A stretch of DNA of 64,000 nt from Frankia umida (GTDB lineage Bacteria > Actinomycetota > Actinomycetes > Frankiales > Frankiaceae), in assembly GCF_023242945.1 (NCBI RefSeq), contig NZ_JALKFT010000007.1:186001-250000 (forward strand), written 5' to 3'. The translations under genes were made by a program, and so were the position numbers. Shown here piece by piece: positions 7,758 through 16,789 of this stretch. Positions within the stretch are counted from its first letter, which is position 1; each line of letters starts with the position of its first letter. The notes beneath the pieces were generated by a model. The model worked only from the letters and a program-made list of their open reading frames with translations, made no database searches and was not told the DNA's origin.

Positions 7758-9245
7758 TCACCCCTCTCGCGCGTGTACCGCCTCCGCGAACTGGTCACCG
7801 CGGGCCGCGTAGTCGCGAAACATGTCCATGGATGCGGCGGCCGGCGCGAGGAGCACCGTGTCGCCCGCCCGGGCGAACGATGCCGCAACCCTCACCGCAT
7901 CGTCCATGCCGGCAGCCCGTTCCAGCGGGACATCGGGGGCGTGTCGGGCGAGGGCGGCAGCGATCTCATCCGCACAGGTACCGATCAGGACGGCCGCGCG
8001 CAGCACCCCACCGGCCGTCCGAACAAGGTCATCGAAGTCCAGGCCCTTGTTCAGCCCGCCGGCGATCCACACCACCGAGGAGTAGCCGGCCAGCGACGCG
8101 GCGGCCGCGTGCGGGTTCGTCGCCTTGCTGTCGTCCACCCAGCGGACGCCGTTCACGACGGCCACCTGCGCGTTGCGATGGGCCCCGGCGCGAAATCCCG
8201 TGAGCGCCGCACCGATCGCGTCGGGCGCGATTCCCCGGGCACGCGCGAGTGCCGTGGCGGCCAGCGCGTTGGAGATCATGTGATCCCCCATCACCTGAAG
8301 GTCACGGACAGCAACGATTCGGCCGCCACCAAAAGCATGATCCACAATGTGACCTTCAGTGACTGTAACGCCCTCACCAGGAAGTTCACGTCCGAACAGG
8401 ACGTGGCGGCCGTGGGCTTTGGCCAGCAGACGCAGGCTCGCGGGGTCGTCGGCGTTACCAATGGCAATGGTCTGCTCGGCCGCGAAGATCCGTCCCTTCG
8501 CCGAGGCGTACGCCTCGGCACCGCCATGCCAGTCGAGGTGGTCGGGTGCGATGTTGAGCACCGTCGCCGCGAACGGGACGAGGCGCTCGGTGTAGTGCAG
8601 CTGGAAGCTGGACAGCTCGACGGCCAGCGCCTCATAGGGAGGATCGGCGTCGACAGCCTCGACGATCGGGGTGCCGATGTTGCCGGCGGTGGTCGCGCGC
8701 AGCCCACCGGCGACCAGGATCGCGCCGAGCATCTCGGTCGTCGTGGTCTTGCCGTTGGTGCCCGTGATGGCCAACCAGTCGGCCGAACCTCGCAGCCGCC
8801 AGGCGAGCTCCACCTCCCCCCAGACGGGTACCCCCGTCGCGGCCGAAGCGGTGATCAACGGCGCGGTGGGGGGCACGCCGGGCGAGGTGACGACCAGCGA
8901 CGCACCGCCCGGGCCGGCCGGGAGTCCGCCAAGCTCGACCGTGGCGCCGAGTTCACGCAGCCGGGAGGCCGCAGCCCGCTGCCGTTCGCCATCCCCGGCG
9001 TCGACGACGCGCACCCGGGCCCCGCGGGTCAGCAGCGTCCGCGCCGCCGCCGCCCCGGACACCCCGATCCCCACGACCAGCACCGACCGTCCCGCCCACT
9101 CCGTCTGGCCAGCGGACTCGGCCTGGCCAACGGACTCGGGCCAGCCAACGGACTCGGGCCAGCCAACGGACTCGGGCCGGCCCGTGGGCGTCGCAGGGTC
9201 GGCTGGTGCCGGTCGGATGGGGTCGTTCGAGGCGCCGCCCGACAT
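7758..9245 (-). CDS. murD: UDP-N-acetylmuramoylalanine--D-glutamate ligase MurD
   Basis: Cytoplasmic ATP-dependent ligase adding D-Glu to UDP-MurNAc-L-Ala. The Rossmann segment VLVVGIGVSGAAAA, the P-loop ITGTNGKTTTTEM, NIGTPIVEA, the ELSSFQLHYT segment, NIAPDHLDWHGG and WVDDSKATNPHAA are all present. The protein is 495 residues, with about 50 extra residues at the N-terminus that include three tandem GWPESV-type units. ATG at 9245 lies 4 bases after the mraY stop and the stop is 3 bases before ftsW, consistent with one coupled transcript. Confidence 0.96.
   Translation of the reverse strand: MSGGASNDPIRPAPADPATPTGRPESVGWPESVGWPESVGQAESAGQTEWAGRSVLVVGIGVSGAAAARTLLTRGARVRVVDAGDGERQRAAASRLRELGATVELGGLPAGPGGASLVVTSPGVPPTAPLITASAATGVPVWGEVELAWRLRGSADWLAITGTNGKTTTTEMLGAILVAGGLRATTAGNIGTPIVEAVDADPPYEALAVELSSFQLHYTERLVPFAATVLNIAPDHLDWHGGAEAYASAKGRIFAAEQTIAIGNADDPASLRLLAKAHGRHVLFGRELPGEGVTVTEGHIVDHAFGGGRIVAVRDLQVMGDHMISNALAATALARARGIAPDAIGAALTGFRAGAHRNAQVAVVNGVRWVDDSKATNPHAAAASLAGYSSVVWIAGGLNKGLDFDDLVRTAGGVLRAAVLIGTCADEIAAALARHAPDVPLERAAGMDDAVRVAASFARAGDTVLLAPAAASMDMFRDYAARGDQFAEAVHAREG
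9108..9179. repeat. 18-bp in-frame tandem repeat in the 5' end of murD
   Basis: Three nearly identical copies of gccaacggactcgggcca at 9126, 9144 and 9162, preceded by a divergent copy at 9108. On the coding strand they encode six-residue ESVGWP-type units in the N-terminal extension of MurD, before the Rossmann fold. Confidence 0.85.
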
Positions 9246-9249
9246 GCTG

Positions 9250-10317
9250 CTACCCTCCGCCGTGATTCAGGAACTCGGCGTAGAACAGGCCGAGGCCGAA
9301 CGCCACCGCGAGGCCGGAGACGATCCAGAAGCGGATGATCACTGTTGTCTCGGGCCATTCGGCGAGTTCGAAGTGATGGTGGATCGGCGCCATGTTGAAC
9401 ACACGCTTCTTCGTCGCCTTGAAGAAGGCCACCTGGATCAGGACGGACAGGGTCTCGATCACGAACAGCCCGCCGAGGACCACCAGCAGCAGTTCGGTCC
9501 GGCTGACGATGGCGATGCTGGCGAACGCACCGCCGAGCGCCAGCGACCCGGTGTCCCCCATGAAGATCTTCGCGGGACTCGCGTTCCACCACAGGAAACC
9601 GAAACAGGCGCCCATCGCCGCCGCCGCGACCAGTGCCACGTCCAACGGGTCACGCACCAGGTAGCAGCCCGACTGGTCGGCAGCCGACCCACACTGGTTA
9701 CCGAACTGCCAGAACGAGATGACGACGTACGCGCCGAAGACCATCGCCGAGGTTCCGGCGGCGAGCCCGTCCAGACCATCGGTGAGGTTCACCGCGTTCG
9801 ACGTCGCCGCGATGATGATCCAGGCCAGCAACGGGAACGCGATGATTCCCACCGAGATCGACGTGTCCCGCACGATCGAGATGTACGTCGAGCCCGGCAG
9901 CAGCCCGTCGTGGTTCTTGAACCGCACCGCGAGCAGGCCGAACGCCAGCGCCACCGCGGCCTGGCCGGCGAACTTCATCCGCGCGGTCAGGCCCAGGCTG
10001 CGCTGCTTACGGATCTTGATCCAGTCGTCCAGGAACCCGACCAGCCCAAGCCCGGTCATCACCAGCAACACGAGAAGTCCGGACGCGGTGAAGCCGATCC
10101 CGGTCACCAGATGGGCCAGGAAGTAGCCCACCAACGTGGCCAGGATGATCACGGTGCCGCCCATCGTGGGGGTACCGCGCTTGGTCAGGTGGCTGGACGG
10201 CCCGTCCTCGCGGATCTCCTGCCCGTAACCCTGCCGGCGGAACAGCCGGATCACCCAGGGCGTGCCCAGCAACGACACCACCAGCGCGACCAGCGCCGCT
10301 ATCAGTACGCCCCTCAC
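9250..10317 (-). CDS. mraY: Phospho-N-acetylmuramoyl-pentapeptide transferase MraY
   Basis: Integral membrane enzyme that transfers phospho-MurNAc-pentapeptide to undecaprenyl phosphate, forming lipid I. The 355-residue product has about ten hydrophobic segments and family signatures: HLTKRGTPTMGGTVII with the basic cytoplasmic loop, GFLDDWIKIRKQRSLGL, NAVNLTDGLDGLAAG (the aspartates of the catalytic region) and FMGDTGSLALGG, and an MAPIHHHFEL histidine cluster. Length is normal, with no added tail, in contrast to its neighbours. GTG at 10317 is 49 bases after the murF stop. Confidence 0.97.
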   Translation of the reverse strand: MRGVLIAALVALVVSLLGTPWVIRLFRRQGYGQEIREDGPSSHLTKRGTPTMGGTVIILATLVGYFLAHLVTGIGFTASGLLVLLVMTGLGLVGFLDDWIKIRKQRSLGLTARMKFAGQAAVALAFGLLAVRFKNHDGLLPGSTYISIVRDTSISVGIIAFPLLAWIIIAATSNAVNLTDGLDGLAAGTSAMVFGAYVVISFWQFGNQCGSAADQSGCYLVRDPLDVALVAAAAMGACFGFLWWNASPAKIFMGDTGSLALGGAFASIAIVSRTELLLVVLGGLFVIETLSVLIQVAFFKATKKRVFNMAPIHHHFELAEWPETTVIIRFWIVSGLAVAFGLGLFYAEFLNHGGG

Positions 10318-10366
10318 CCGGACGTCCCACCCGCAGGATCACGTCGATGCCGACAGCCGTCCGTCC

Positions 10367-12028
10367 TCATATCCCCTCGATCTCCGCACCGACCCGCGTG
10401 CCGACTCCCCGGCCGACCCCGCTGTTCTGACCAGTTCCCCTGTCACTGCCGGCCGCACTGCCGCTACCGGCCGCACTGTCACTGCCAGCCGCACTGCCGC
10501 TGCCGGCCGCACTGTCCCTGCCAGCCGCACTGTCCCTGCCAGCCGCACTGTCCTGCGCTGGGCCGAACGCCGCGGCCAGGTCCTGCGCGACCCGTTCCAG
10601 CCCGTACGACCGGCTCGCCTTCACCAGGACGACGTCACCCACCCGCGCCTGCGCCACCACCGCCGCGACCGCCGCGTCGGCATCCGCGACCCACGTCGAC
10701 GACCTGCCGCCGACAGCGTCCTCACCGACACCGTCACCACCGCTGACACCGCTGGTGGCCAGTGCGGTCTCGGCGGCGGCGTGGACGCGGCGGGCCGCTG
10801 CGCCGACGGCGACGAGCCGGTCGATGCCGAGGTCGACGGTGAGCCGTCCAAGGTCATCGTGTGCCTCGTCGGCCACCGTACCGAGTTCACCCATTCCACC
10901 CAGTACGGCGAAGGCCCGGCCCGACCCGCGCAGACCGATCAGGGTGTGCAGCGCGGCACGCATCGACTCCGGGTTCGCGTTGTACGCGTCGTTGACGATC
11001 GTGACCCCGGCCCCGGTCCGGCTGACCTCCATCCGCCAGCGGCTGCGTGGCCGGGCGGCCGTGAGGGTCGCCGCCACCCGCGCCGCCGGCAGCCCCAGCC
11101 GCAGTGCGACCGCCGCCGCCGCCAGCGCGTTGGCGACCTGGTGCGCGCCGACCAGCCCGAGCGTCACCGGATGCCGCTCTCCCCCGGCGACCAGCACGAA
11201 GGACGCCCGCCCGGCCGTGTCCACCCGCACCTGCCGCGCCCCCACCTCGGTCACCAGCGCCGCCGGTGGCGAGGCCGGTGGCTGCCCGCCGACGTCGGCG
11301 GCCTGGGTGAAGGTGATCACCTGGGCGGTGCGACGGACACGGGTGGCCATGGCGGCGACGAGGGGGTCGTCGGCGTTGAGGATGACGGTGTCGGTGGCGC
11401 TCTCGGCGAGTTCGCCCTTGGCCTTCGCGATCCCGGCCCGGCCGTCGGCGTACTCGCCGACGTGGGCGCTGCCCACGTTCAGCACCACGCCGACGCTGGG
11501 ACGGGCGATCGCGCACAGGGCCGCGATGTGACCGAGCCCGCGCGCGCCCATCTCGAGCACGACGAACGCGGTGTCGGGTTCGGTGCGCAGCAGGGTCAGG
11601 GGCAGGCCGATCTCGTTGTTGAACGAACCCGGCGGCCAGATCGTCGGACCGATCTCGCCGAGCAGATCCGCCAGCAGATCCTTGGTGGTGGTCTTGCCGG
11701 CGGAGCCGGTGACCGCGACGACGGCCGCCGGCGACCGGTCACGCACCAGGGCCGCCAGCCCCGCCAGTGCCGCCAGCGGGTCGTCGACCCGCACCGAGGG
11801 CACCGTCACCGCGCGGGTGGCCAGCACCGCGGGGGCGCCCGCGGCGATCGCCTCGGCGGCGTGGTCGTGCCCGTCCACCCGTTCGCCGACGATCGCGACG
11901 AACAGGGTACCGGGGGCGACCAGCCGCGAGTCGACCGTCACGCCACGCACCAGGGCAGCCGGGTCCGCACCGGCCTCGAGGCGGCCACCGGTGGCCGCGG
12001 TGACCTCGGCGAGGGTGAGCGGGATCAT
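10367..12028 (-). CDS. murF: UDP-MurNAc-tripeptide--D-alanyl-D-alanine ligase MurF
   Basis: Cytoplasmic ligase that adds the D-Ala-D-Ala dipeptide to complete the pentapeptide precursor. Seen: the N-terminal DSRLVAPGTLFVAI fold, P-loop VTGSAGKTTTKDLL, NNEIGLPLTLL, EMGARGLGHIA, and NDAYNANPESM in the C-terminal domain followed by GGMGELG. The 553-residue product ends with about 65 extra residues of Ser/Ala/Gly-rich repeats (see the repeat at 10446-10553). Its ATG overlaps the murE stop by 4 bases (ATGA). Confidence 0.96.
   Translation of the reverse strand: MIPLTLAEVTAATGGRLEAGADPAALVRGVTVDSRLVAPGTLFVAIVGERVDGHDHAAEAIAAGAPAVLATRAVTVPSVRVDDPLAALAGLAALVRDRSPAAVVAVTGSAGKTTTKDLLADLLGEIGPTIWPPGSFNNEIGLPLTLLRTEPDTAFVVLEMGARGLGHIAALCAIARPSVGVVLNVGSAHVGEYADGRAGIAKAKGELAESATDTVILNADDPLVAAMATRVRRTAQVITFTQAADVGGQPPASPPAALVTEVGARQVRVDTAGRASFVLVAGGERHPVTLGLVGAHQVANALAAAAVALRLGLPAARVAATLTAARPRSRWRMEVSRTGAGVTIVNDAYNANPESMRAALHTLIGLRGSGRAFAVLGGMGELGTVADEAHDDLGRLTVDLGIDRLVAVGAAARRVHAAAETALATSGVSGGDGVGEDAVGGRSSTWVADADAAVAAVVAQARVGDVVLVKASRSYGLERVAQDLAAAFGPAQDSAAGRDSAAGRDSAAGSGSAAGSDSAAGSGSAAGSDRGTGQNSGVGRGVGTRVGAEIEGI
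10446..10553. repeat. 18-bp in-frame tandem repeat in the 3' end of murF
   Basis: Six copies of an 18-bp unit resembling ctgccagccgcactgtcc, beginning at 10446, 10464, 10482, 10500, 10518 and 10536. On the coding strand they give AAGRDS/AAGSDS-type hexads near the C-terminus of MurF, beyond the conserved ligase fold. Confidence 0.85.
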
Positions 12029-13692
12029 CCACGCACCCGACCCGTCGGGCCCTCGGCCGCGGCCCGATGGCCCGCGTCCAGGGCGTCCAGCGCGGCCCGC
12101 AGCACGATGCGGTCGTCGAACGGGGTGATCACACCGGCCTGTTCCTGGCCGGATTCATGGCCCTTGCCCGCGACGACGACGGCGTCCTGCGGGCCGGCGG
12201 CGGCCACCGCGGCGGCGATGGCGGTGGACCGGTCCGGCCGCACCAGGACGCGACTGTCCACCCGCAGGTGCGCGGGAACACCGGCGAGCATCTCGGCCAG
12301 GATGGCCGCCGGGTCCTCGGAGCGCGGGTTGTCGCTGGTCAGGATCGCGAGGTCGGCGAGTGTCGCGGCGGCCTCGCCCATCAGCGGACGTTTGCCACGG
12401 TCCCGGTCACCGCCGCAGCCGAGCACGGTGATCAGGCGGCCCTTCACCAGCGGCCGGACGGTCTCCAGCAGTGTGGTCACCGCGTCGGGGGTGTGCGCGA
12501 AGTCGACGAGGGCGAGGAACGGCTGCCCGGCCTCGACCCGTTCCATCCGTCCGGGGACGCCGGGCAGCGCGCCGATGCCCGCGGCCGCTCGGTTCGCGTC
12601 GACACCGACCGCGACGAGCAGTGCCAGGGCGCCGAGCGCGTTCGCGACGTTGAACCGGCCGGGCAGCGGCACCGACAGCGGTACCCGCAGGCCGCGCGGG
12701 CCGTGGGCGACCAGGTCCGAGCCGGTGGGGCCGGCGGACAGCTGCGCGACCGTCCAGTCCGCCGGGCCCTCGACGGCGAAGGTGATCGCGTCCGGGCGGC
12801 GGGCGGCGAGGCGGCGGCCCCACGGGTCGGCGACGCCGATCACGGCCACGTCGGCGCGTCCGGGCGCGAACAGGGTCGCCTTGGCCTCGAAGTAGTCCTC
12901 CATCGTCGGATGGAAGTCCAGGTGATCCTGGCTGAGATTGGTGAACAGCGCACCGGCGACGTGCAGCGCGTCCGCGCGGTGCTGGGCCAGCGCGTGGCTG
13001 GAGATCTCCATCGCGGCGGCGTCGACGCCGCGTTCCACCATCAGCGCCAGCAGCGCCTGCAGATCGCTGGCCTCCGGGGTGGTGTGGGCGCTGGCCAGCC
13101 GCTGCGCGCCGACGCGGGTCTCCACCGTGCCGATCAGCCCCGTGGTGTGGCCGGCGGCCCGCAGACCCGCGTCCAGCAGGAAGGCGGTCGTCGTCTTGCC
13201 GTTCGTGCCGGTGACGCCGAGCAGCCGCAGCCGGGCTGACGGGTCGCCGTACACCCGGGCGGCCACCGCGGCGAGGTCGCGCCGCGGATCGGCGCTCACC
13301 AGCACCGGTACCGGCGCCGACCCTGCGGCCGAGAGCGACGACAAGGCCAAGGCCGGAGTCGGCGAACCATCGCGGTCACTGTCGGTGGCGATCAGATGGG
13401 CGCCCGCGGGATCGGTGAGCACGGCCACCGCACCCGCGGCGAACGCCTGCGCGGCGAACCGGGCACCATGCACATGTGCCCCGGGCAGGGCCGCGTACAG
13501 ATCCCCCGGACGAACCTGCCGGGAGTCGTGGGTGACACCGAGGACGGCCGCGGCGTCGAAAGCGGCGTCCGCGCCGGTGTCGGCGAGGACCGTGCGCAGG
13601 TCAGCCAGGGCACAGGGCGCGGTGGCGGCCGGTCGGGGTGCCGGAGAGGTCACGCTGACGACCTTAGTGGGCGCCGGCACGGGCATCCGCAC
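12025..13692 (-). CDS. murE: UDP-MurNAc-L-Ala-D-Glu--meso-diaminopimelate ligase MurE
   Basis: Cytoplasmic ligase that adds the third residue of the stem peptide. P-loop VTGTNGKTTTAFLL, HTTPEAS, ISSHALAQHR and NLSQDHLDFH identify MurE; the DNPRSEDP motif is the one associated with meso-diaminopimelate (not lysine) specificity, so the wall should be of the DAP type. The product has up to 555 residues. The first possible start (GTG 13692) has no clear ribosome site, and ATG at 13686 is two codons later; either is possible. The stop overlaps the murF ATG by 4 bases. A gap of 92 bases separates it from ftsI. Confidence 0.95.
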   Translation of the reverse strand: MRMPVPAPTKVVSVTSPAPRPAATAPCALADLRTVLADTGADAAFDAAAVLGVTHDSRQVRPGDLYAALPGAHVHGARFAAQAFAAGAVAVLTDPAGAHLIATDSDRDGSPTPALALSSLSAAGSAPVPVLVSADPRRDLAAVAARVYGDPSARLRLLGVTGTNGKTTTAFLLDAGLRAAGHTTGLIGTVETRVGAQRLASAHTTPEASDLQALLALMVERGVDAAAMEISSHALAQHRADALHVAGALFTNLSQDHLDFHPTMEDYFEAKATLFAPGRADVAVIGVADPWGRRLAARRPDAITFAVEGPADWTVAQLSAGPTGSDLVAHGPRGLRVPLSVPLPGRFNVANALGALALLVAVGVDANRAAAGIGALPGVPGRMERVEAGQPFLALVDFAHTPDAVTTLLETVRPLVKGRLITVLGCGGDRDRGKRPLMGEAAATLADLAILTSDNPRSEDPAAILAEMLAGVPAHLRVDSRVLVRPDRSTAIAAAVAAAGPQDAVVVAGKGHESGQEQAGVITPFDDRIVLRAALDALDAGHRAAAEGPTGRVRG

Positions 13693-13784
13693 GGGCGCCC
13701 GGGCATGGGGGTGGTCCTGCCCCGGACACGCCCGGGCCCGGGCCCGACTCGCCGAACGAGCCTGGACACGCGGGGCATCCGCGG

Positions 13785-15965
13785 CTATTGGTCAAGGTCG
13801 AGGACGAGCGGGGAGGGCTTCGTCGTCGGCTGCGGCACCCCGAGGGTGGTCAGCGCGAAGCTCATCACCTTCTGGAACACCGGCGCGGCGACCTGCCCGC
13901 CGTAGTACCCGTTCTTCGGGTTGTCGAGGACGACCTCGACCACCACCCGCGGGGCGTCGGCCGGGGCGAACCCGATGAACGACGACGTGTACCCCTGGTA
14001 GCCGCCGTGCACCGGGTCGGGCCGGTAGGCGGTGCCCGTCTTGCCGGCGACCCGGTAGCCGGGAACCTGGGCGAGCGGCGCGGTGCCCTCGTTGGTGGCG
14101 ACCGTCTCGAGCATCGCGGTCAGCGTCGAGGCGGTCTGCGCGCTGATGACCCGCTGGCCGGGCGGATGCGCGGCGGTGGTGACGACACCGTCCGGGCCGG
14201 TGACGGCGTCGACGAGGCGCGGGGTGACCCGCACGCCGCCGTTGGCGACCGTGGCGTACACCGAGGCCATCTGCAGGGCGGTCGCCGACATGCCCTGACC
14301 GTAGGAGATGGTGGCCGCCTGGCTGCCCGACCAGTCCTTCGAGGATGGCAGCAGGCCGCTGCCCTCACCAGGGAAGTGCAGCCCGGTCCGGGCGCCGAGA
14401 CCGAAGGCCCGCAGCGCCCGTTCGAGTCCTGCCCGCCCGACCTGGTCGGCGATCTCCACGGTGCCGATGTTGCTCGAGCGGGCCAGCACACCGGCCGTCG
14501 TCAGGTGCTCCACACCGTGCTTCTCGGAGTCCTCGATGCTCACCCCGCCTCGCACGATGGACGGCGGGATGGTCACCGGTGTCTGGTCGGTGATCAGCCC
14601 CTGGTCCAGCGCCGCCGCCATCGTGATCACCTTGTTGACGCTGCCGGGCTCGTAGGCGTCCCGAGTGGCACGGTTACCCAGCGCGGCGGTGTCCTTGGCG
14701 GTGATGTGGTTCGGGTCGAACGTGGGCGCGTCGGCCATCGCCAGGATGTCGCCGGTGCGCGGGTCCATCACGACGACGGTGCCGCCGTCTGCCTGGGACG
14801 ACTGAACGGCCTCGGCGATGGCGTTCTGGGCGCTCCACTGGATGTCCCGGTCCAGGGTGAGCCGCAACGCCGAACCCGGCACCGGATCTGTCTGGGAGGT
14901 ACGTCCGGAGGGGATCTCGATGCCCTCCGGGTTGGCCATCAGCTGGCGTTTGCCGTCGGCGCCGCGCAGCTGCTGGTCGTATTCGAGCTCCATGCCGCCA
15001 CCGCCGACGAGAGCGTCGCCCTCGCCGCTGCGCATGAACCCGATGACGTTCGCCGCCAGCGACCCACCCGGGTAGGTGCGCCCGCGTTCCTCGGTGATCC
15101 CGATACCGGCCAGTCCCAGTCTGGTGACCTTGTCGCCGACCTGCGGGGTGAGTCGCCGGGCCAGGTAGACGAACTTGACGCCCGCGTCCGGGTCGGTGGT
15201 CATCCGCTTCGTCAGCGTCGCGACGCTCTCGCCGAGCAGCGGGGCGAGCCTGGCCGCGGTGAGCGGCACGTTCTTGATGTTCGACGGGTTGGCGTAGACG
15301 GCGCGCAGCTCGACGTGCTGGGCGAGGGTGTGCCCGGTCCGGTCGGTGATGGCACCGCGGGCCGCGGGCAGCTGGATGACCCGCAGCCGCTGCGCCTCGG
15401 CCTGGGCCGCGTACCTCGACGCGGAGATCCCCTGCAGCTGGGTCAGTCGCAGCGCGAGAACGCCGAGCAGTCCCACCATGAGCACGACCGTCACCCGGAC
15501 CCGCCGACGCGGGCTGCCCAGGCGGTAGGTCCGCGGTACCACCGGCCGTGGCGGTCGCCGGCCGCCGCCCGGACGCCCCCCGCCACGCAGACCGTCAGCC
15601 AGTCGACCCGCCGAGCCCCGCGTCCTCGACGCGCGCGTCACCGCCCCCCGGGTCGCCGACCCCCGCGGGGACGACTCCCCCCGCGTGGACGCCCGGGCGC
15701 CGACGCCGCGACTTCCGGTGGTCCCGGTGCCAGCGCCGCGCGGTGCGGACCCGCGTGTCCCAGCACCTCGTGTCCCAGCACCTCGTGTCGCCGAGCTTCG
15801 GGTCTGCGAGCTACGGGAGGTCGATGCCCGGGTGCCCGACGTCCGGCCGGCCGGGGATCTGCCCGATTCCGACGGGCGCGCGGCTGACGTGCGAGACCCG
15901 GAGGTCCTGCCCTCCGATGGGCGGCGGGCGTCGGAGCCTGACGGGCCGCGCTCGCTCGGGCTCAC
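13785..15965 (-). CDS. ftsI: Septal class B penicillin-binding protein (FtsI/PBP3)
   Basis: Bitopic membrane transpeptidase that cross-links septal peptidoglycan and partners with FtsW. A transmembrane segment (VTVVLMVGLLGVLAL) near residues 155-170 is followed by the PBP dimerisation domain (RGAITDRTG) and a transpeptidase domain with the active-site tetrad S442-V-N-K445, the S497-S-N499 triad and K642-T-G. The protein is 726 residues because of a cytoplasmic N-terminal tail of about 150 residues very rich in Ser, Thr, Arg and Gly, partly repetitive. The GTG start overlaps the ftsL stop (GTGA). No PASTA domain is seen at the C-terminus. Confidence 0.95.
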   Translation of the reverse strand: MSPSERGPSGSDARRPSEGRTSGSRTSAARPSESGRSPAGRTSGTRASTSRSSQTRSSATRGAGTRGAGTRGSAPRGAGTGTTGSRGVGARASTRGESSPRGSATRGAVTRASRTRGSAGRLADGLRGGGRPGGGRRPPRPVVPRTYRLGSPRRRVRVTVVLMVGLLGVLALRLTQLQGISASRYAAQAEAQRLRVIQLPAARGAITDRTGHTLAQHVELRAVYANPSNIKNVPLTAARLAPLLGESVATLTKRMTTDPDAGVKFVYLARRLTPQVGDKVTRLGLAGIGITEERGRTYPGGSLAANVIGFMRSGEGDALVGGGGMELEYDQQLRGADGKRQLMANPEGIEIPSGRTSQTDPVPGSALRLTLDRDIQWSAQNAIAEAVQSSQADGGTVVVMDPRTGDILAMADAPTFDPNHITAKDTAALGNRATRDAYEPGSVNKVITMAAALDQGLITDQTPVTIPPSIVRGGVSIEDSEKHGVEHLTTAGVLARSSNIGTVEIADQVGRAGLERALRAFGLGARTGLHFPGEGSGLLPSSKDWSGSQAATISYGQGMSATALQMASVYATVANGGVRVTPRLVDAVTGPDGVVTTAAHPPGQRVISAQTASTLTAMLETVATNEGTAPLAQVPGYRVAGKTGTAYRPDPVHGGYQGYTSSFIGFAPADAPRVVVEVVLDNPKNGYYGGQVAAPVFQKVMSFALTTLGVPQPTTKPSPLVLDLDQ

Positions 15966-16789
15966 CGTCCGGTGTCACCCGGCCCGGCCTGCGCGCCGGT
16001 CGCGGCGGCGTCACCACCGGCCGCGGGGGCATCCGCGGTGGTCGCGCTCGTCCCGGTGGTCGCTGCCGTCGTGTCCCGCGGATCGGACGCGGCCGGCTGT
16101 TGTGTCGCGGCCTGCTGGTCGGCCGGCGCGGGCACGATCACGAGGATGGCACCGCCTTCCGGCGACCGGGACAGCACCCGGGCACCGGCGGGCAGCGGCG
16201 AGCCGGGGGCGACATACTGCGGGACGCCACCGGGCACCATGCCGTCGCGGGCGGCCGCGGCGGCCAGGGCCGCCGGGTCGGAGAGCTGGTCGGCCTGGAG
16301 CGTGAGGGCCTGCTGGGCGTCCGCGAGCGACGCCGCCCGGGTGCGCAGCTTGGACTCCTGGAAGGAGCCTTCCATCAGCGCCAGGTTGAGCAGCAGCAGC
16401 CCGAGCAGCCCGGCGCCGAGCAGTATGAGCAGCAGGAAGACGAAGGGACCCTTGCGGGCTCCCGGCGGCGCCGGCCGCACGACCGTGAGCCGCACCCGCA
16501 CGGGTGCGCGTCGCGATACCGGCTCGAGGACAGGAGCGGTCGCGGCGGCCGAGCGGGCCGGTGCCGCCGCCCGCATCGACGCGGCGCGACCCGGCGGGAT
16601 CGGTGGGCCCGCCGGCGGTTCCTGGGCCGACCGGGTCGCCGCGGACCGGGCGCGACCGGCCGAACCCGTCCGGCCCGACGAACCGGTACGACCCGTCGAA
16701 CCGGACCGGCCCGAGGTGGCGGCGCGACCGGAGGAGGCCGGACGGGCAGCGCGATCGTCGCGGGAAAGCGGCTGCGCGGTGGCGGTCAC
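15962..16789 (-). CDS. ftsL: FtsL-like septum protein
   Basis: Small bitopic division protein that in other bacteria links FtsB/FtsQ to FtsW-FtsI. Assignment rests on position (between rsmH and ftsI) and topology: one strong membrane helix near residues 115-138 followed by a short coiled-coil-like segment (SKLRTRAASLADAQQALTL) and a small C-terminal region. Sequence similarity in this family is always weak. The product has 275 residues, over twice the usual size: about 110 residues of Ser/Arg/Ala-rich cytoplasmic tail and about 60 residues of Ala/Thr/Pro-rich tail outside. Its GTG overlaps the rsmH stop and its stop overlaps the ftsI start. Confidence 0.75.
   Translation of the reverse strand: MTATAQPLSRDDRAARPASSGRAATSGRSGSTGRTGSSGRTGSAGRARSAATRSAQEPPAGPPIPPGRAASMRAAAPARSAAATAPVLEPVSRRAPVRVRLTVVRPAPPGARKGPFVFLLLILLGAGLLGLLLLNLALMEGSFQESKLRTRAASLADAQQALTLQADQLSDPAALAAAAARDGMVPGGVPQYVAPGSPLPAGARVLSRSPEGGAILVIVPAPADQQAATQQPAASDPRDTTAATTGTSATTADAPAAGGDAAATGAQAGPGDTGR

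Noticed and set aside
10262..12895. 877-codon plus-strand frame across murF and murE
   Set aside because: Antisense to two well-identified Mur ligases; composition typical of a GC shadow.
13788..15887. 699-codon plus-strand frame across ftsI
   Set aside because: Shadow of ftsI, which has all three transpeptidase motifs in the opposite frame.
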